Source of the DNA: Roseibium album
Lineage (GTDB): Bacteria; Pseudomonadota; Alphaproteobacteria; Rhizobiales; Stappiaceae
Direction of reading: 5' to 3'
Assembly: GCF_001404515.1 (NCBI RefSeq)
Contig: NZ_CXWE01000016.1
Coordinates: 1-64,000, forward strand
DNA: 64,000 nucleotides
In this document: one piece after another, positions 1-8,701 of the stretch
How positions within the stretch are numbered: the stretch's first letter is position 1
How the letters are laid out: each line of letters starts with the position of its first letter
Notes under the pieces: model-generated
What the model was told of the DNA's origin: nothing
What the model saw: the letters and a program-made list of their open reading frames with translations, nothing else
The model's database searches: none
Translations under genes and position numbers: made by a program

Positions 1-214
1 CGGGCGGGTTGAGATCCTCAAGCGTGACCGCTCCCTTGAACTTCGCCTTAACCGGTCCGATCTTTGTCGTCACCGCTGCATTCATTTCCGTCTCGGACGT
101 TTTTTCCAAGCTCTCGCAACCAGGTATGCAGGCTTTCAAAACCTCAGGGTCGTTCAGCGCGCGCCATACCTCTTCACGGCTCGCCGGAATCAATTGGCTG
201 CCCGAAATATCCAT
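1..214 (-). CDS. coxG: CoxG-like SRPBCC protein (carbon monoxide dehydrogenase subunit G family), 3' part outside window
   Basis: Only the first 71 residues are present; the gene runs off the left edge. The start is the ATG at 214, preceded by a good GGAGG ribosome site. The N-terminus starts MDISGSQLIPAS and continues through REEVWRALNDPEVLKACIPGC, the hallmark of the CoxG/SRPBCC family: a conserved W-x-x-L-x-D-P motif followed by an I-P-G-C motif. CoxG proteins are membrane-recruiting or lipid/quinone-binding helpers of CO dehydrogenase-type molybdenum hydroxylases, and also occur with other xanthine-oxidase-family enzymes. The rest of the operon lies upstream of the window, so the partner enzyme is unknown. 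Recognition of the family is firm; a role in CO oxidation is inference. Confidence 0.85.
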   Translation of the reverse strand, partial: MDISGSQLIPASREEVWRALNDPEVLKACIPGCESLEKTSETEMNAAVTTKIGPVKAKFKGAVTLEDLNPP

Positions 215-279
215 AGTGTCCTCCCACCTGAATATCTTAAAAAATCAGGATCACTAGAAAAGAACAGAGAATTGCGACT

Positions 280-290
280 GTACACTGTAC
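280..290. promoter_or_regulatory. Small perfect palindrome GTACACTGTAC in the coxG/FIST divergent promoter
   Basis: Arms GTACA and TGTAC surround a single central base, in the 128-base gap between the divergent coxG and FIST genes. It could be an operator for either gene. No regulator is assigned, and a short palindrome can occur by chance. Confidence 0.3.
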
Positions 291-342
291 TTTAGGCCGG
301 GTCGGGTCCCGCTTTACAAGTTTCGGATTCTAAAGCTACAAA

Positions 343-1596
343 TTGAGCGTGGTGACGGATTGCCCGAAAACAAGGGACGCCGCACCGCGGGAGGAGAGAT
401 TGAACCCACACTTCGGGACGCGCCACGAGTGCGGCGTGGTGGTGCTGACCACCAGTCCGCAGGAAGAACATTCATTCTGGGTCGATATCGGAACGGCCGC
501 CCGGTCGGGACGATACGCAATCGGACTGCTGTTTTTTTCACAAGACTGCTTCCCGGCCGATGCGATCAAGAACCGGATGGCCGAACACGCTCCGGAACTG
601 ACTTACGCCGCCTGTTCGACCGCAGGTGAAATCGGTGGGCCGGACGAAGAAGTCGGTCAATGTCTGGCCGTGTTGTTTCCAAAGGACCTTTTTCTGGCGA
701 CCGCGGTGCGCATCGACGGGATCCGTACCATCGGCTTCGACCGGATTGTTGCACAGGTCAAGGAGGCCCGGCAGACATTCGCAAATACCGGCGATGCGCT
801 TTCGGGAACGAACGAACCCGGAGACGTATTCGCCATCTGCCTCATCGACGGCATGTCGGTTGTCGAGGAAATGGTAACGGCAGCGCTTCACTGGGCACTG
901 GAGGATATCCCCTTGCTTGGAGGATCGGCCGGGGACAGCATGCGCTTCAAAAAAACGTCCCTGATCCTCGATGGTGAAATCGGAGACAATTGTGCGATCG
1001 TGCTTTTCTTCCGCAGCATAGTTCCATTCAAGATCTTCAAAACCGACAATTTCGTTCCGACCGATCGCAAGCTTGTCGTGACGAGTTCCGATCCCGAGCG
1101 CCGTATTATCTACGAATTCAACGCCACGGAAGCAGCTGCCGAATATGCCCGTGCCGTCGGCATCGATCCGGGAGCCCTGTCGCCGATGAGTTTTGCCTCC
1201 CATCCGCTGGTGGTGCGGGTCGGCGGCGAGTACTATTGCCGATCGGTCCAGAAGGTAAACCCGGACGGGTCGCTGTCCTTTTTCTGTGCGATCGACGACG
1301 GCATCGTTTTGACCGTTGCCGAGCCAACCGGCATGACAAGGTCGACCAACGAGGCCTTCGAGAATGTGGTTGGAGAAATCGGCGATATCGATTTCGTATT
1401 GGGGTTCGACTGCGTCCTTCGCCGGATCGACGCACAGAACCGTCAGGCAACACAGAGAATTCAGAAGATCTACCAGAAGTACAATGTTGTCGGTTTCAAC
1501 ACCTACGGCGAACAGTATCTGTCAATGCATCTCAATCAGACCTTTACCGGAATTGCTTTCGCACGCCTTCCTGAAGCTGCGGGAGAAGCATCATGA
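343..1596 (+). CDS. FIST N/C domain sensory protein
   Basis: A 417-residue soluble protein with a FIST_N domain (about residues 45-240, with the internal LLGGSAGD segment) and a FIST_C domain (about 250-400, with FDCVLRR and the GFNTYGEQYL signature). FIST proteins are proposed small-ligand (perhaps amino-acid) sensors that feed two-component systems. No signal peptide or membrane helix is visible. The reading frame begins at a TTG at 343; GTG codons at 349 and 352 are alternatives and no strong Shine-Dalgarno decides between them. The stop overlaps the next gene, a hybrid histidine kinase, by four bases, so the two are probably translationally coupled and act as one sensing unit. Confidence 0.85.
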   Translation: MSVVTDCPKTRDAAPREERLNPHFGTRHECGVVVLTTSPQEEHSFWVDIGTAARSGRYAIGLLFFSQDCFPADAIKNRMAEHAPELTYAACSTAGEIGGPDEEVGQCLAVLFPKDLFLATAVRIDGIRTIGFDRIVAQVKEARQTFANTGDALSGTNEPGDVFAICLIDGMSVVEEMVTAALHWALEDIPLLGGSAGDSMRFKKTSLILDGEIGDNCAIVLFFRSIVPFKIFKTDNFVPTDRKLVVTSSDPERRIIYEFNATEAAAEYARAVGIDPGALSPMSFASHPLVVRVGGEYYCRSVQKVNPDGSLSFFCAIDDGIVLTVAEPTGMTRSTNEAFENVVGEIGDIDFVLGFDCVLRRIDAQNRQATQRIQKIYQKYNVVGFNTYGEQYLSMHLNQTFTGIAFARLPEAAGEAS

Positions 1597-2945
1597 GCCT
1601 GTCCGACATTGACGACGTCATCCGACTGCAGAAGATCAACGCCGCGCTGGTGGACCGGGTCGAGCAGGCAATGGACCAGCAGAGAAACGCCTTTTCGCTG
1701 TTCCAGACCGCAATCTCCCTGGAAGGGCAGGTGCGGCGGCGCACGGACGAACTGACATCAACGCTCCGTACGCTCGAGGAAACCAATATCGAACTTGCCC
1801 GTCAAAAGGATATTTCAGAAGGTGCCAACCGATCGAAGACGCAGTTCCTTGCCGCTGCAAGTCATGACATTCTCCAACCGCTCAACGCGGCACAGCTGAC
1901 GATATCATCCCTTTACGACCTGCAGGTTTCAGAGCAGGCCCGCCTGATGGTGAACCAGGTCGAACGGTCACTGGACACCATGAACGAGCTGCTACGTACG
2001 CTGCTGGACATCTCGAAACTCGACGCCGGCGTCACCACACCCCGTTTCGCGTCGGTGCCAATTCCGCCGATTCTTGCCAGTCTCCTGTCCGACCTGCGCC
2101 CCATAGCGGAAAAAAAGGGCCTTCGTCTGCGAGTCGCCGTGACCAACGATTGCGTCTACACGGACCGCCTGATGCTGCGGCGCGCGCTTCAGAACCTGAT
2201 TACGAATGCCATTCGCTACACGGACCGTGGCGGCGTTCTGATCGGAACGCGGCGGCGTGGAGACGACATCTCGATCGAAGTCATCGATACCGGAGCGGGG
2301 ATCCACGAAGACCAGCTAGAAATGATCTTCGAGGAATTTCACCGCGGACCGCTTCCTCAAGGCGACGCGGAGCACGGAACAGGGCTGGGCCTTGGTCTGG
2401 CGATTGTCAGACGATTGGTGACCGCGCTCAATCACAAGGTCTCCGTGCGCTCGGTTCCGGGAAAAGGGAGTGTCTTCCGTATCCGTGCCAGGCGGACAGA
2501 CGCCCCTCCTTCGCTCGTCAGCACGGTTGCGGTTTCCGTGCCGTCTCCGGCAGCCAATGCAAATCTCGCCGGGAAAAAGATACTCGTGATCGAAAACGAC
2601 CCGGCCGTACTGGAGGCCATGGAAGGATTGCTTGCCAAATGGGGATGTCACTACAGGATAGCGCGGTCAACGCCCCAGGCGCTTGAGGCGCTTGAAGGAA
2701 TGACCTGGTTGCCGGATCTGATCATTGCCGATCATCATCTCGATTTCGGACATCTGGGGACGGACACGCTGGAGCGTCTGTTTGACGTTATGCCCTTACG
2801 GGTCCCGACGATTCTGGCAACAGCCGATTCATCGCAGACACTCGTGGAACACGCAAAACATCTCGGTGTCGAACATCTGCCCAAGCCGGTCAAACCTGCT
2901 CAACTCCGGGCTCTGGCAACTCACCTCATCAACTCGAACAAGTAA
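1593..2945 (+). CDS. Soluble hybrid histidine kinase (HisKA-HATPase-receiver), FIST-associated
   Basis: A 450-residue kinase with no membrane helix. An N-terminal coiled-coil-like stretch (about 1-80) leads to a HisKA domain with the H-box SHDILQPLNAA (phospho-acceptor His91). A HATPase domain follows, with N-box NLITNAIRY (201-209), G1 DTGAGI (232-237) and G2 GTGLGLGLA (262-270), then a C-terminal receiver domain with predicted phospho-Asp380 (IIADHHL) and conserved Lys431. The HDxLQPLxAA form of the H-box resembles the NahK/ErcS' kinases of pseudomonads. It starts inside the FIST gene (ATGA overlap) and faces a convergent LuxR-type response regulator, which is the likely output protein. The receiver may act in phosphorelay or as a self-inhibitor. 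Confidence 0.9.
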   Translation: MSLSDIDDVIRLQKINAALVDRVEQAMDQQRNAFSLFQTAISLEGQVRRRTDELTSTLRTLEETNIELARQKDISEGANRSKTQFLAAASHDILQPLNAAQLTISSLYDLQVSEQARLMVNQVERSLDTMNELLRTLLDISKLDAGVTTPRFASVPIPPILASLLSDLRPIAEKKGLRLRVAVTNDCVYTDRLMLRRALQNLITNAIRYTDRGGVLIGTRRRGDDISIEVIDTGAGIHEDQLEMIFEEFHRGPLPQGDAEHGTGLGLGLAIVRRLVTALNHKVSVRSVPGKGSVFRIRARRTDAPPSLVSTVAVSVPSPAANANLAGKKILVIENDPAVLEAMEGLLAKWGCHYRIARSTPQALEALEGMTWLPDLIIADHHLDFGHLGTDTLERLFDVMPLRVPTILATADSSQTLVEHAKHLGVEHLPKPVKPAQLRALATHLINSNK

Positions 2946-2962
2946 CCTGTGCCTGCGTCGTT

Positions 2963-3691
2963 TCAACTGTGCTGCGACACCGGCTTTTCGCCCGGGTGCG
3001 CCGTTGCGCTGGTGTCGAACGGTTCTGCGGTTCCGAGAGCTTCCAGCTTCTTCACTTCGATGACTGCCTGCGTTCGGCTTGAAACACCCAGTTTGCGCAG
3101 GATTTCCGAAACATGCGCCTTCACAGTCGTCTCGCCGACCTGCAGCTCATAGGCGATCTGCTTGTTCAACAGTCCATTGCAGATCATCCGAAGGACCCGG
3201 ATCTGCTGCGGCGTCAGACTGGACAGTCGCTCGATCATATCCCGTGTCACGTCATCAAGAGGTTCGTCATTCGTGGCACTGTATTTGTCGGGCAGATAGG
3301 TCGCGCCGTTCATGACCTGCTGAATAGCGTGCGCCAGCGTGGCCTTCTTGGAGGATTTCGGAATGAACCCGGCCGCGCCGTAGGCCATTACCTGGGCGAC
3401 GATCGGCGCATCTTCCGATCCTGAGACGACGACAACCGGAAGCCTCGGATAATGCGCTCTCAAGTGCAAAAGCCCATCCATGCCTGTCACACCGGGAATC
3501 GACAGATCCAGAAGCGCAAGGTCAAATCCTTCATCGTCATCCAGCAGTTCACAGGCGTCCTCCAGCGACGCGGCGTCAAGCGCATCCGAATCGGGATAGG
3601 CAAGCTCCACGGCACTGTGAAGCGCTTCCCGGAAAAGGGGATGATCGTCAATGATCAGGAACCTCGTGGCGCTGCCACGCTCAATTGACAT
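2963..3691 (-). CDS. NarL/LuxR-family response regulator
   Basis: 242 residues. An N-terminal receiver domain carries the acidic pair in FLIIDDHPLF, predicted phospho-Asp62 (LALLDLSIPG) and a conserved Lys in GFIPKSS. A GerE/LuxR helix-turn-helix lies at about 155-220 (LTPQQIRVLRMI, then NKQIAYELQVGETTVKAH). The ATG at 3691 follows a GGAGGAGAG ribosome site. It converges on the FIST-histidine kinase pair with a 17-base gap, which makes it the natural phosphorylation target of that kinase. The target promoter is not evident in the window; the 395-base upstream gap could hold an autoregulated promoter. Confidence 0.92.
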   Translation of the reverse strand: MSIERGSATRFLIIDDHPLFREALHSAVELAYPDSDALDAASLEDACELLDDDEGFDLALLDLSIPGVTGMDGLLHLRAHYPRLPVVVVSGSEDAPIVAQVMAYGAAGFIPKSSKKATLAHAIQQVMNGATYLPDKYSATNDEPLDDVTRDMIERLSSLTPQQIRVLRMICNGLLNKQIAYELQVGETTVKAHVSEILRKLGVSSRTQAVIEVKKLEALGTAEPFDTSATAHPGEKPVSQHS

Positions 3692-4086
3692 GCCTCTCTC
3701 CTCCAGGCTGTGGACAATTGCAGCGGTCGTTTCACATCTTCATGATCGTGCGGCAGCCGGAACGCGTCCGTCCGACAAGCCGCCGGATGTACCGAGCCGT
3801 GCCTTGTCAGGACATCACCGATCATGCGCGTTTCAAAACCCTGCATAATCCGTGCTGGTACGGGTTTGTGCCTCTCCCGCAGCATTACCACCCATGTCCC
3901 AGGCAATCGGTCGGGCGACGATACTCGAACCGGCCGGGAAGGACCAGACCCGGGATGGAATGACATGGACACTCCCCTGGCAACGGTCGCTTCATCAACC
4001 GCAACTAACGGCGTTTTGAGTTGGTCCAGTGGTGTGCGCACCTTAAGGTCCGATCGTCGATCCCAAAGGAAAATTGGTAACTGCCC
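3692..4086. other. 395-base intergenic region with no recognised gene
   Basis: This gap lies between the divergent LuxR-type regulator and the secreted esterase and presumably holds both promoters. The short open frames inside it resemble no known protein. No clear sigma-70 hexamers, long inverted repeat or RNA structure was recognised. Confidence 0.5.
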
Positions 4087-4905
4087 ATGAGATTTCTGAC
4101 GGTCGCCGGTCTTTTGTTCATGACCTTTGGTTTTGCCGCCGGTCATGCCCAGGAACAAAAGGACCATCCCTGCGGGCTGGAAGCGGCATGCAGCGTTGAC
4201 GAGCGATTGTATCGTGCAAAGCCGCCAGAGGGTTGGGACGGCAAACAAGCGCTGCCGGTTCTGATCCATTTTCATGGCTGGAAACGCGATTCCAAACATC
4301 CCCTGAAAAACCCGAAGGTTCTGAGCGCGATCAACCAGAACGGCGCACTGCTGGTGGCGCCGGAAGGTCTTGGCCGAACCTGGGACTTCTGGGATCGCGG
4401 CAACCGCGACGTCCCGTTTGTTCGCGCCGTGATCGAAGATGTGGCGAAACGGTATCCCATCGACAAAAGCAGAATCTTCGCAACGGGCTTTTCCTACGGC
4501 TCCGCGATGGCCTGGCGCGTGGCGTGCGATTCCGCGGATCTGATCGCGGGTATTCTGCCTGCCGCCGGCACGCTTTTCAGGCAGGAAAGCATGACATGCC
4601 CAACCGGACCGGTAAATGTCATGCATGTTCACGGTTTCAAGGACAATGTCATGGACCTGCCGCTCGGGCCAGACGGTGATCCGAACGCTGCCGTCGATCT
4701 CTGGCGCCGGACAAATCTTTGCGCGGCGGAGCCGGACGGACAGGAAACGCTGAACGGTCACGACTGCCGTACCTGGTCGACTTGTCAAAGCGGCAAGGAA
4801 GTCATGTTGTGCCTTCATCAGCGGGGCCATATCGTTCCCAAGGGCTGGATCGCCACCGCCCTGGAACGGGCCCTCAAGAAATACAGGCTCGGCGAGAACT
4901 CCTGA
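4087..4905 (+). CDS. Secreted PHB-depolymerase/feruloyl-esterase-like alpha/beta hydrolase
   Basis: 272 residues with a cleavable signal peptide (hydrophobic core about 4-19, likely cleavage after GHA), so probably periplasmic or exported. The alpha/beta-hydrolase fold is shown by an oxyanion-hole-type LIHFHGW (59-65), the nucleophile elbow GFSYG (predicted Ser136) and a late GHIVP (probable catalytic His). Several cysteines (C29, C35 and a C-terminal set) suggest disulfides. This arrangement matches the LpqC/PHB-depolymerase esterase family, which cleaves polyester or phenolic-ester bonds; the actual substrate is not predictable. It stands alone, convergent with the TRAP operon. The Shine-Dalgarno is weak (AAGGAAAA). 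Confidence 0.82.
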   Translation: MRFLTVAGLLFMTFGFAAGHAQEQKDHPCGLEAACSVDERLYRAKPPEGWDGKQALPVLIHFHGWKRDSKHPLKNPKVLSAINQNGALLVAPEGLGRTWDFWDRGNRDVPFVRAVIEDVAKRYPIDKSRIFATGFSYGSAMAWRVACDSADLIAGILPAAGTLFRQESMTCPTGPVNVMHVHGFKDNVMDLPLGPDGDPNAAVDLWRRTNLCAAEPDGQETLNGHDCRTWSTCQSGKEVMLCLHQRGHIVPKGWIATALERALKKYRLGENS

Positions 4906-4999
4906 CAGCATATTGCCGGATGAGCGCGTTGCCGGAAGCCCCGGACACGCCGGCCCTTTGCGTGCCGGATATGATCTGCCGGCTCTTGCCGGAACCGGG

Positions 5000-6313
5000 T
5001 CACATCTGGTTCGGAAGAAACAGGACAAGGGCGGGCAGCGACAGCAACAGAAGCAGCCTGACGATATCCACCATCCAGAACGGCGTCACGCCCTTGAAGA
5101 TCGTTGCAGTCGGCACGTCTCTTACCACCGCCCTGAGCACGAACACGTTCAGGCCCACCGGCGGAGTGATAAGGCTGATTTCGGTAACGACCACCACGAT
5201 GACGCCGAACCAGATCGGATCATAGCCAAGCCCCGTAACGATCGGAAAGAAGATCGGCACCGTCAGGAGCAGCATGGAGAGGCTCTCAAAGACACAACCG
5301 AGCGCAATATAGATCAACAATATGATGCACATGACCATCCAGGGCGGCAGGTCGTATGCGGTCACAAGGTTACTGAGGGCGGCCGGAAGACCTGCAACGT
5401 TGACGAAATTCGAGAAGATCCAGGCTCCGATCAGAACGGCAAAGAGACCGGCCGTCGTCATGGCGGTTTCCCGGAGCGCCTCGAAAGTTGTCGATATCGA
5501 AAGACGGCGCCGGGCTATCGCAATCAGAAAAGCTCCCATGGCGCCCATGCCGGCAGCTTCGGTCGGGGAGAAACTCAGGTTGAGAGGTGGAATATCAAAG
5601 ACACCATACAACCCGCCGATCACCAGAAAGAATAGCAGCAGGACTGCCCAGACATCCTTCAGGGCGGACAGTTTTTGCGCGCCGGTTGCGCGCGGTCCGG
5701 CAGGGCCCGCATCCGGATCACGCCAGACCGTGAACTTCACGGCGACCAGATAAAGCAGGATACCGATGAGGCCCGGGATCACACCGGCAACAAACAGCTT
5801 GCCGATGGAGGTTTCCGTCAACAGGCCATAGATGACGAGGATGACGGACGGGGGAATGAGAATACCGAGTGTTCCGCCCGCTGCAATCGACGCAGTCGAC
5901 AGCTTGTCGCTGTAACCGAAACGCCGCATTTCGGGCATCGCGACCTTCGACATGGTTGCAGCCGTCGCAAGGGACGAGCCGGAGATGGCGGCAAAACCAC
6001 CACAAGCGACAATGGTTGCCATCGCCAGTCCGCCACGAAGATGACCGAGAAACGCGTTGGACGCTGCATAAAGCTCCCGGCTGATCCCGGCCTTGTTCAC
6101 AAACAGGCCCATCAGGATAAACAGTGGCACAACGGACAGACCATAGTCCTGGCTGGTGTCGATGATCAGACGCGCCGCCATGGAGATCGACGCCCGATAG
6201 CTGGTCTCGATCATGAAGCCGATCATGCCGACAAAGCCCATGGCAAAGGCGATGGGAATGCGCAGCATCACCAGGGCCAGCACCGCTGCGAAACCGAGAA
6301 GACCTTCAAGCAT
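5000..6313 (-). CDS. dctM: TRAP transporter large permease (DctM family)
   Basis: 437 residues, almost entirely hydrophobic, with about 11-12 predicted membrane segments. Family-specific features are the N-terminal RIPIAFAMG, the ISGSSLATAATM segment, GGTLGILIPPS (the classic DctM motif) and a late LITPPVGLN repeat. It is the proton/sodium-coupled translocation subunit of a tripartite ATP-independent periplasmic transporter, working with the small permease and binding protein encoded upstream. It overlaps the small-permease gene by eight bases. The substrate is probably an organic acid, given the neighbouring catabolic operon; that part is inference. Confidence 0.95.
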   Translation of the reverse strand: MLEGLLGFAAVLALVMLRIPIAFAMGFVGMIGFMIETSYRASISMAARLIIDTSQDYGLSVVPLFILMGLFVNKAGISRELYAASNAFLGHLRGGLAMATIVACGGFAAISGSSLATAATMSKVAMPEMRRFGYSDKLSTASIAAGGTLGILIPPSVILVIYGLLTETSIGKLFVAGVIPGLIGILLYLVAVKFTVWRDPDAGPAGPRATGAQKLSALKDVWAVLLLFFLVIGGLYGVFDIPPLNLSFSPTEAAGMGAMGAFLIAIARRRLSISTTFEALRETAMTTAGLFAVLIGAWIFSNFVNVAGLPAALSNLVTAYDLPPWMVMCIILLIYIALGCVFESLSMLLLTVPIFFPIVTGLGYDPIWFGVIVVVVTEISLITPPVGLNVFVLRAVVRDVPTATIFKGVTPFWMVDIVRLLLLLSLPALVLFLPNQM

Positions 6314-6848
6314 GCGGTGCGCTCATCAATTTCGGGGCAAAAAGATATCCGAGACCCCGGACGATCAGGACAACGGATGTCACGGCAGTCACAGCAGCGA
6401 TAAACCAGCCCACATAATGAAGGGACACGCCAAGATACTCCATGACATCACCGTAGGATCTGCTGCGCTCAGCCAGAACGAAGACGCGTATTGCCGGCCA
6501 GATCAGGATCACACCGCAAAAAAGGTTGGTAAATGCATCGCGCCAGCGCGCGAGGTGGTTCCGCTTGAAAAATCCATCAAGCAGATCAACGCTGATATGC
6601 CCACCTTGTGCCGAGACAACCGGCAACACTGAAAATACCATGATCGCCATCAACAATCGGGTCATGTCCGCGGCCACTTCAATCGGGGCGTTGAACACCG
6701 AGCGAAGCACGACATCGCAGAATGTCATGACCATGAGCACGAAGAGAGCAAGCGAAGCGAGGACGGCCGGCAGGCGGACCGCAAGCTTTAGGAAGTGCGA
6801 CACAAGAGATCCCTTTGAAGCCGAAGGCCCGGCGCGAAGCCGGACCAT
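6306..6848 (-). CDS. dctQ: TRAP transporter small permease (DctQ family)
   Basis: 180 residues with four predicted membrane helices (about 25-47, 60-82, 100-122, 140-165) and the family pattern of a first helix ending in FCDVVLRSVFN and an acidic segment HISVDLL after the second helix. It forms the membrane complex with DctM. The ATG at 6848 lies nine bases after the binding-protein stop. A later in-frame start is possible because the first 15 residues are not clearly part of the domain. Confidence 0.9.
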   Translation of the reverse strand: MVRLRAGPSASKGSLVSHFLKLAVRLPAVLASLALFVLMVMTFCDVVLRSVFNAPIEVAADMTRLLMAIMVFSVLPVVSAQGGHISVDLLDGFFKRNHLARWRDAFTNLFCGVILIWPAIRVFVLAERSRSYGDVMEYLGVSLHYVGWFIAAVTAVTSVVLIVRGLGYLFAPKLMSAPHA

Positions 6849-6857
6849 CGGGTTTCG

Positions 6858-7874
6858 TCAGTTTCCGGCCATCTCTTTCTTGACCATTTCATAGGCGGAC
6901 TTGGCATCCAGTCCGGCGTCCTGAAGTTCGGCCAGAACCTTGTCGGTCACATCCTTCGAGATCTTTTCGAAGGCAGCAACGTCGTCTTCGCTGGCAGGCG
7001 TTATCTTGGTTCCTTCGGCGTTCTTGGTCGCTTCATAGGCGATCTTGTCCGACTTGTCCCAGGCGGCACCCGCCATGCGGCTGGCCGGCTCTCCGAAGAC
7101 TTTTTCATCGAGCGCCTTTTGAACATCTTCCGGCAGGCTGTCGAAAGTTTCCTGACTCATGATGATGGCAAAGGAGCCACGGTAAAGACCACCAGGCATG
7201 TCGTAAAGGTTCTTGGCAACCTCGTTCAGCTTGAAGCCGACACGCTCGCCCACGTTCATGGCGACGGCATCGGCAGCTCCTGAGTCCAGGGTTTCGTAAA
7301 CCTTGGGTGCGGGAACGTTGATACCGATCAGTCCGAGGGCAGCGCCCACGTCGCCGGCAACACCACCGCCGATACGGGTTTTCAGACCGTTCATATCAGC
7401 CAGGCTTGCGACGTCCTTGCTGGAATGAATCTGTCCGGGACCGTGGGTATTCAGGGAAATGACCTTCACGCCGCGATGCTCGTCGAGAGCGGCAAGATGT
7501 TCGTCGTGAACACGCCAATAGGCGACGGAAGCCGCTTCTGCGCTGCCCTCGTATCCCGGCAGTTCGATCAGTTTGGTTCCTACAAACCGGCCCGGCTGGT
7601 AACCGTGAAAGATGATCGCCATGTCCGCTGCGCCATCAAGTACAAGGTCCATCTGCGCCGGTGGCGGGGCAAGACCGAAAACCAGTTCACCCGTTACTTC
7701 ACCACCCGTCGCATCTTCCATCATGTCGACAAGGCCGGCAAATATCTCGGTATTGATGCCATGAGTTGGCGGCAGCCAGCTCGAAATCTTCAAAACGGTT
7801 TCGGCGGAAAGCGCCGATACGCTCAAGCAGAGCGAAACAGCCGTTGCCCCTGCAATCCTGACAAGCGAATTCAT
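6858..7874 (-). CDS. dctP: TRAP transporter periplasmic substrate-binding protein (DctP family)
   Basis: 338 residues with a signal peptide (MNSLVRIAGATAVSLCLS..., cleavage near ALSA-ET). The DctP/SBP_bac_7 fold is shown by LKISSWLPPTHGI, the linker strand ADMAIIFHGYQPGRF, the substrate-binding segment LNTHGPGQIHS, NGLKTRIGGG (the conserved Arg normally binds the ligand carboxylate) and SGAADAVAMN. It captures an organic acid in the periplasm for the DctQM permease. It is the first gene of a dctPQM operon whose upstream region holds a palindrome almost identical to the one in the dioxygenase promoter, so co-regulation with aromatic catabolism is likely. Confidence 0.93.
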   Translation of the reverse strand: MNSLVRIAGATAVSLCLSVSALSAETVLKISSWLPPTHGINTEIFAGLVDMMEDATGGEVTGELVFGLAPPPAQMDLVLDGAADMAIIFHGYQPGRFVGTKLIELPGYEGSAEAASVAYWRVHDEHLAALDEHRGVKVISLNTHGPGQIHSSKDVASLADMNGLKTRIGGGVAGDVGAALGLIGINVPAPKVYETLDSGAADAVAMNVGERVGFKLNEVAKNLYDMPGGLYRGSFAIIMSQETFDSLPEDVQKALDEKVFGEPASRMAGAAWDKSDKIAYEATKNAEGTKITPASEDDVAAFEKISKDVTDKVLAELQDAGLDAKSAYEMVKKEMAGN

Positions 7875-7973
7875 TTTCCTCTCCCTCGGAATGTGTGTCT
7901 CACTTCAGGGCTTTTCCTCCTCGCCCGAGACCAGACTTCAAATCTTCCCTTCAACCCGGCTGCTTGTCAAGAA

Positions 7974-7989
7974 ATATGAAACTGCATAT
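7974..7989. promoter_or_regulatory. Putative MarR operator (site 2), imperfect palindrome upstream of dctPQM
   Basis: ATATGAAACTGCATAT lies about 100 bases upstream of the dctP start, in the gap between the TRAP operon and the thioesterase. It matches the perfect palindrome at 17014-17029 at 14 of 16 positions. Including flanks, both sites share AAATATGAAA-N3-CATATA. The match between two catabolic promoters 9 kb apart suggests one regulator, most simply the MarR protein at 17317. Confidence 0.6.
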
Positions 7990-8182
7990 ATTTTTTGCAA
8001 CCTGTGAAGAGTCTTGTGACAAGAGACTACAACCCAAATCGTCAGTCGCGACAGTCGATCAGACGATGAAAACGTCAGCCGTCCCCTCGCTTTGCGCGAT
8101 CATTCGGCGACCTGGCACGATTCTCTCGTTCGAAATTCACCGCATTCGTTTCGGCTGATGTATTATTGACCGACCGGACGAT

Positions 8183-8209
8183 AAATGCAAACACAAATGT
8201 CGTGCATTT
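8183..8209. promoter_or_regulatory. Inverted repeat AAATGCA-N13-TGCATTT upstream of the thioesterase
   Basis: Perfect 7-base arms are separated by 13 bases and end about 65 bases before the chosen TTG start of the thioesterase. The spacing would suit a dimeric regulator. The sequence differs from the MarR-type palindrome, so a second regulator or chance are both possible. Confidence 0.3.
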
Positions 8210-8273
8210 TCAATTCTTGTGCACCCGGCGCGCAATCCATTGTATATCTGGGAAATCAATTGGGAGGAAAGAA

Positions 8274-8696
8274 TTGGAAATTCCCTTCAAAACCAAACGC
8301 ATGCTCAATTTCGGCGATTGTGACATCTCCGGCACCGCCTATTTTCCATCATACCTCAACATCCTGAACGGTGTGAACGAGGAGTTCTGGCTGCATCTGG
8401 GCTTTCCGTGGCACAAGATCATCTGGGAGGAACGCTGGGGCACGCCGACGGTCCACATTTCGAGCGACTTTTCTAGTCCCTCGTTCTTCGGCGAAGAGCT
8501 GGAATTCGAGGTAACAGTCCAGCGCGTGGGCCGGTCGTCGGTCACCTTGCATCACGAGATCAACTGCAAGGGACAGAAGCGCTGGTCGAGCACTCAGGTG
8601 CTCGCGGCGAGCAACCTGGACGAACATACATCCATTCCGTGGCCGGACGACGTCAAGGAAGCCCTGCTCGCGTGCATCCAGGAAGACAAAACCTGA
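8274..8696 (+). CDS. 4-hydroxybenzoyl-CoA thioesterase-family (hot-dog) acyl-CoA thioesterase
   Basis: 140 residues from a TTG start at 8274, chosen because GGGAGGAAAG sits just upstream and because the domain begins at once (MEIPFKTKRMLNFGDCD). The frame stays open further upstream (to 8166), but those residues look unlike the family. The 4HBT hot-dog fold is indicated by FGDCDISGTAYFPSYL; Asp17 falls at the position of the catalytic aspartate of Pseudomonas 4-hydroxybenzoyl-CoA thioesterase. It would hydrolyse aromatic or short acyl-CoA esters in the cytoplasm, releasing CoA trapped in dead-end intermediates. It converges on the dioxygenase operon, five bases from the SDR stop, and shares a promoter gap with the TRAP operon. 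Confidence 0.82.
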   Translation: MEIPFKTKRMLNFGDCDISGTAYFPSYLNILNGVNEEFWLHLGFPWHKIIWEERWGTPTVHISSDFSSPSFFGEELEFEVTVQRVGRSSVTLHHEINCKGQKRWSSTQVLAASNLDEHTSIPWPDDVKEALLACIQEDKT

Positions 8697-8701
8697 ACGG
8701 G

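Noticed and set aside
3655-5028. Long minus-strand open frame (457 codons) across the esterase gene
   Set aside because: It lies opposite the well-supported esterase with signal peptide and catalytic motifs, is rich in Arg and Pro, and has no recognisable domain; a typical antisense shadow in GC-rich DNA.
8166-8273. Upstream in-frame extension of the thioesterase
   Set aside because: The extra 36 residues look unlike the hot-dog family, and the strong GGGAGGAAAG lies just before the TTG at 8274.
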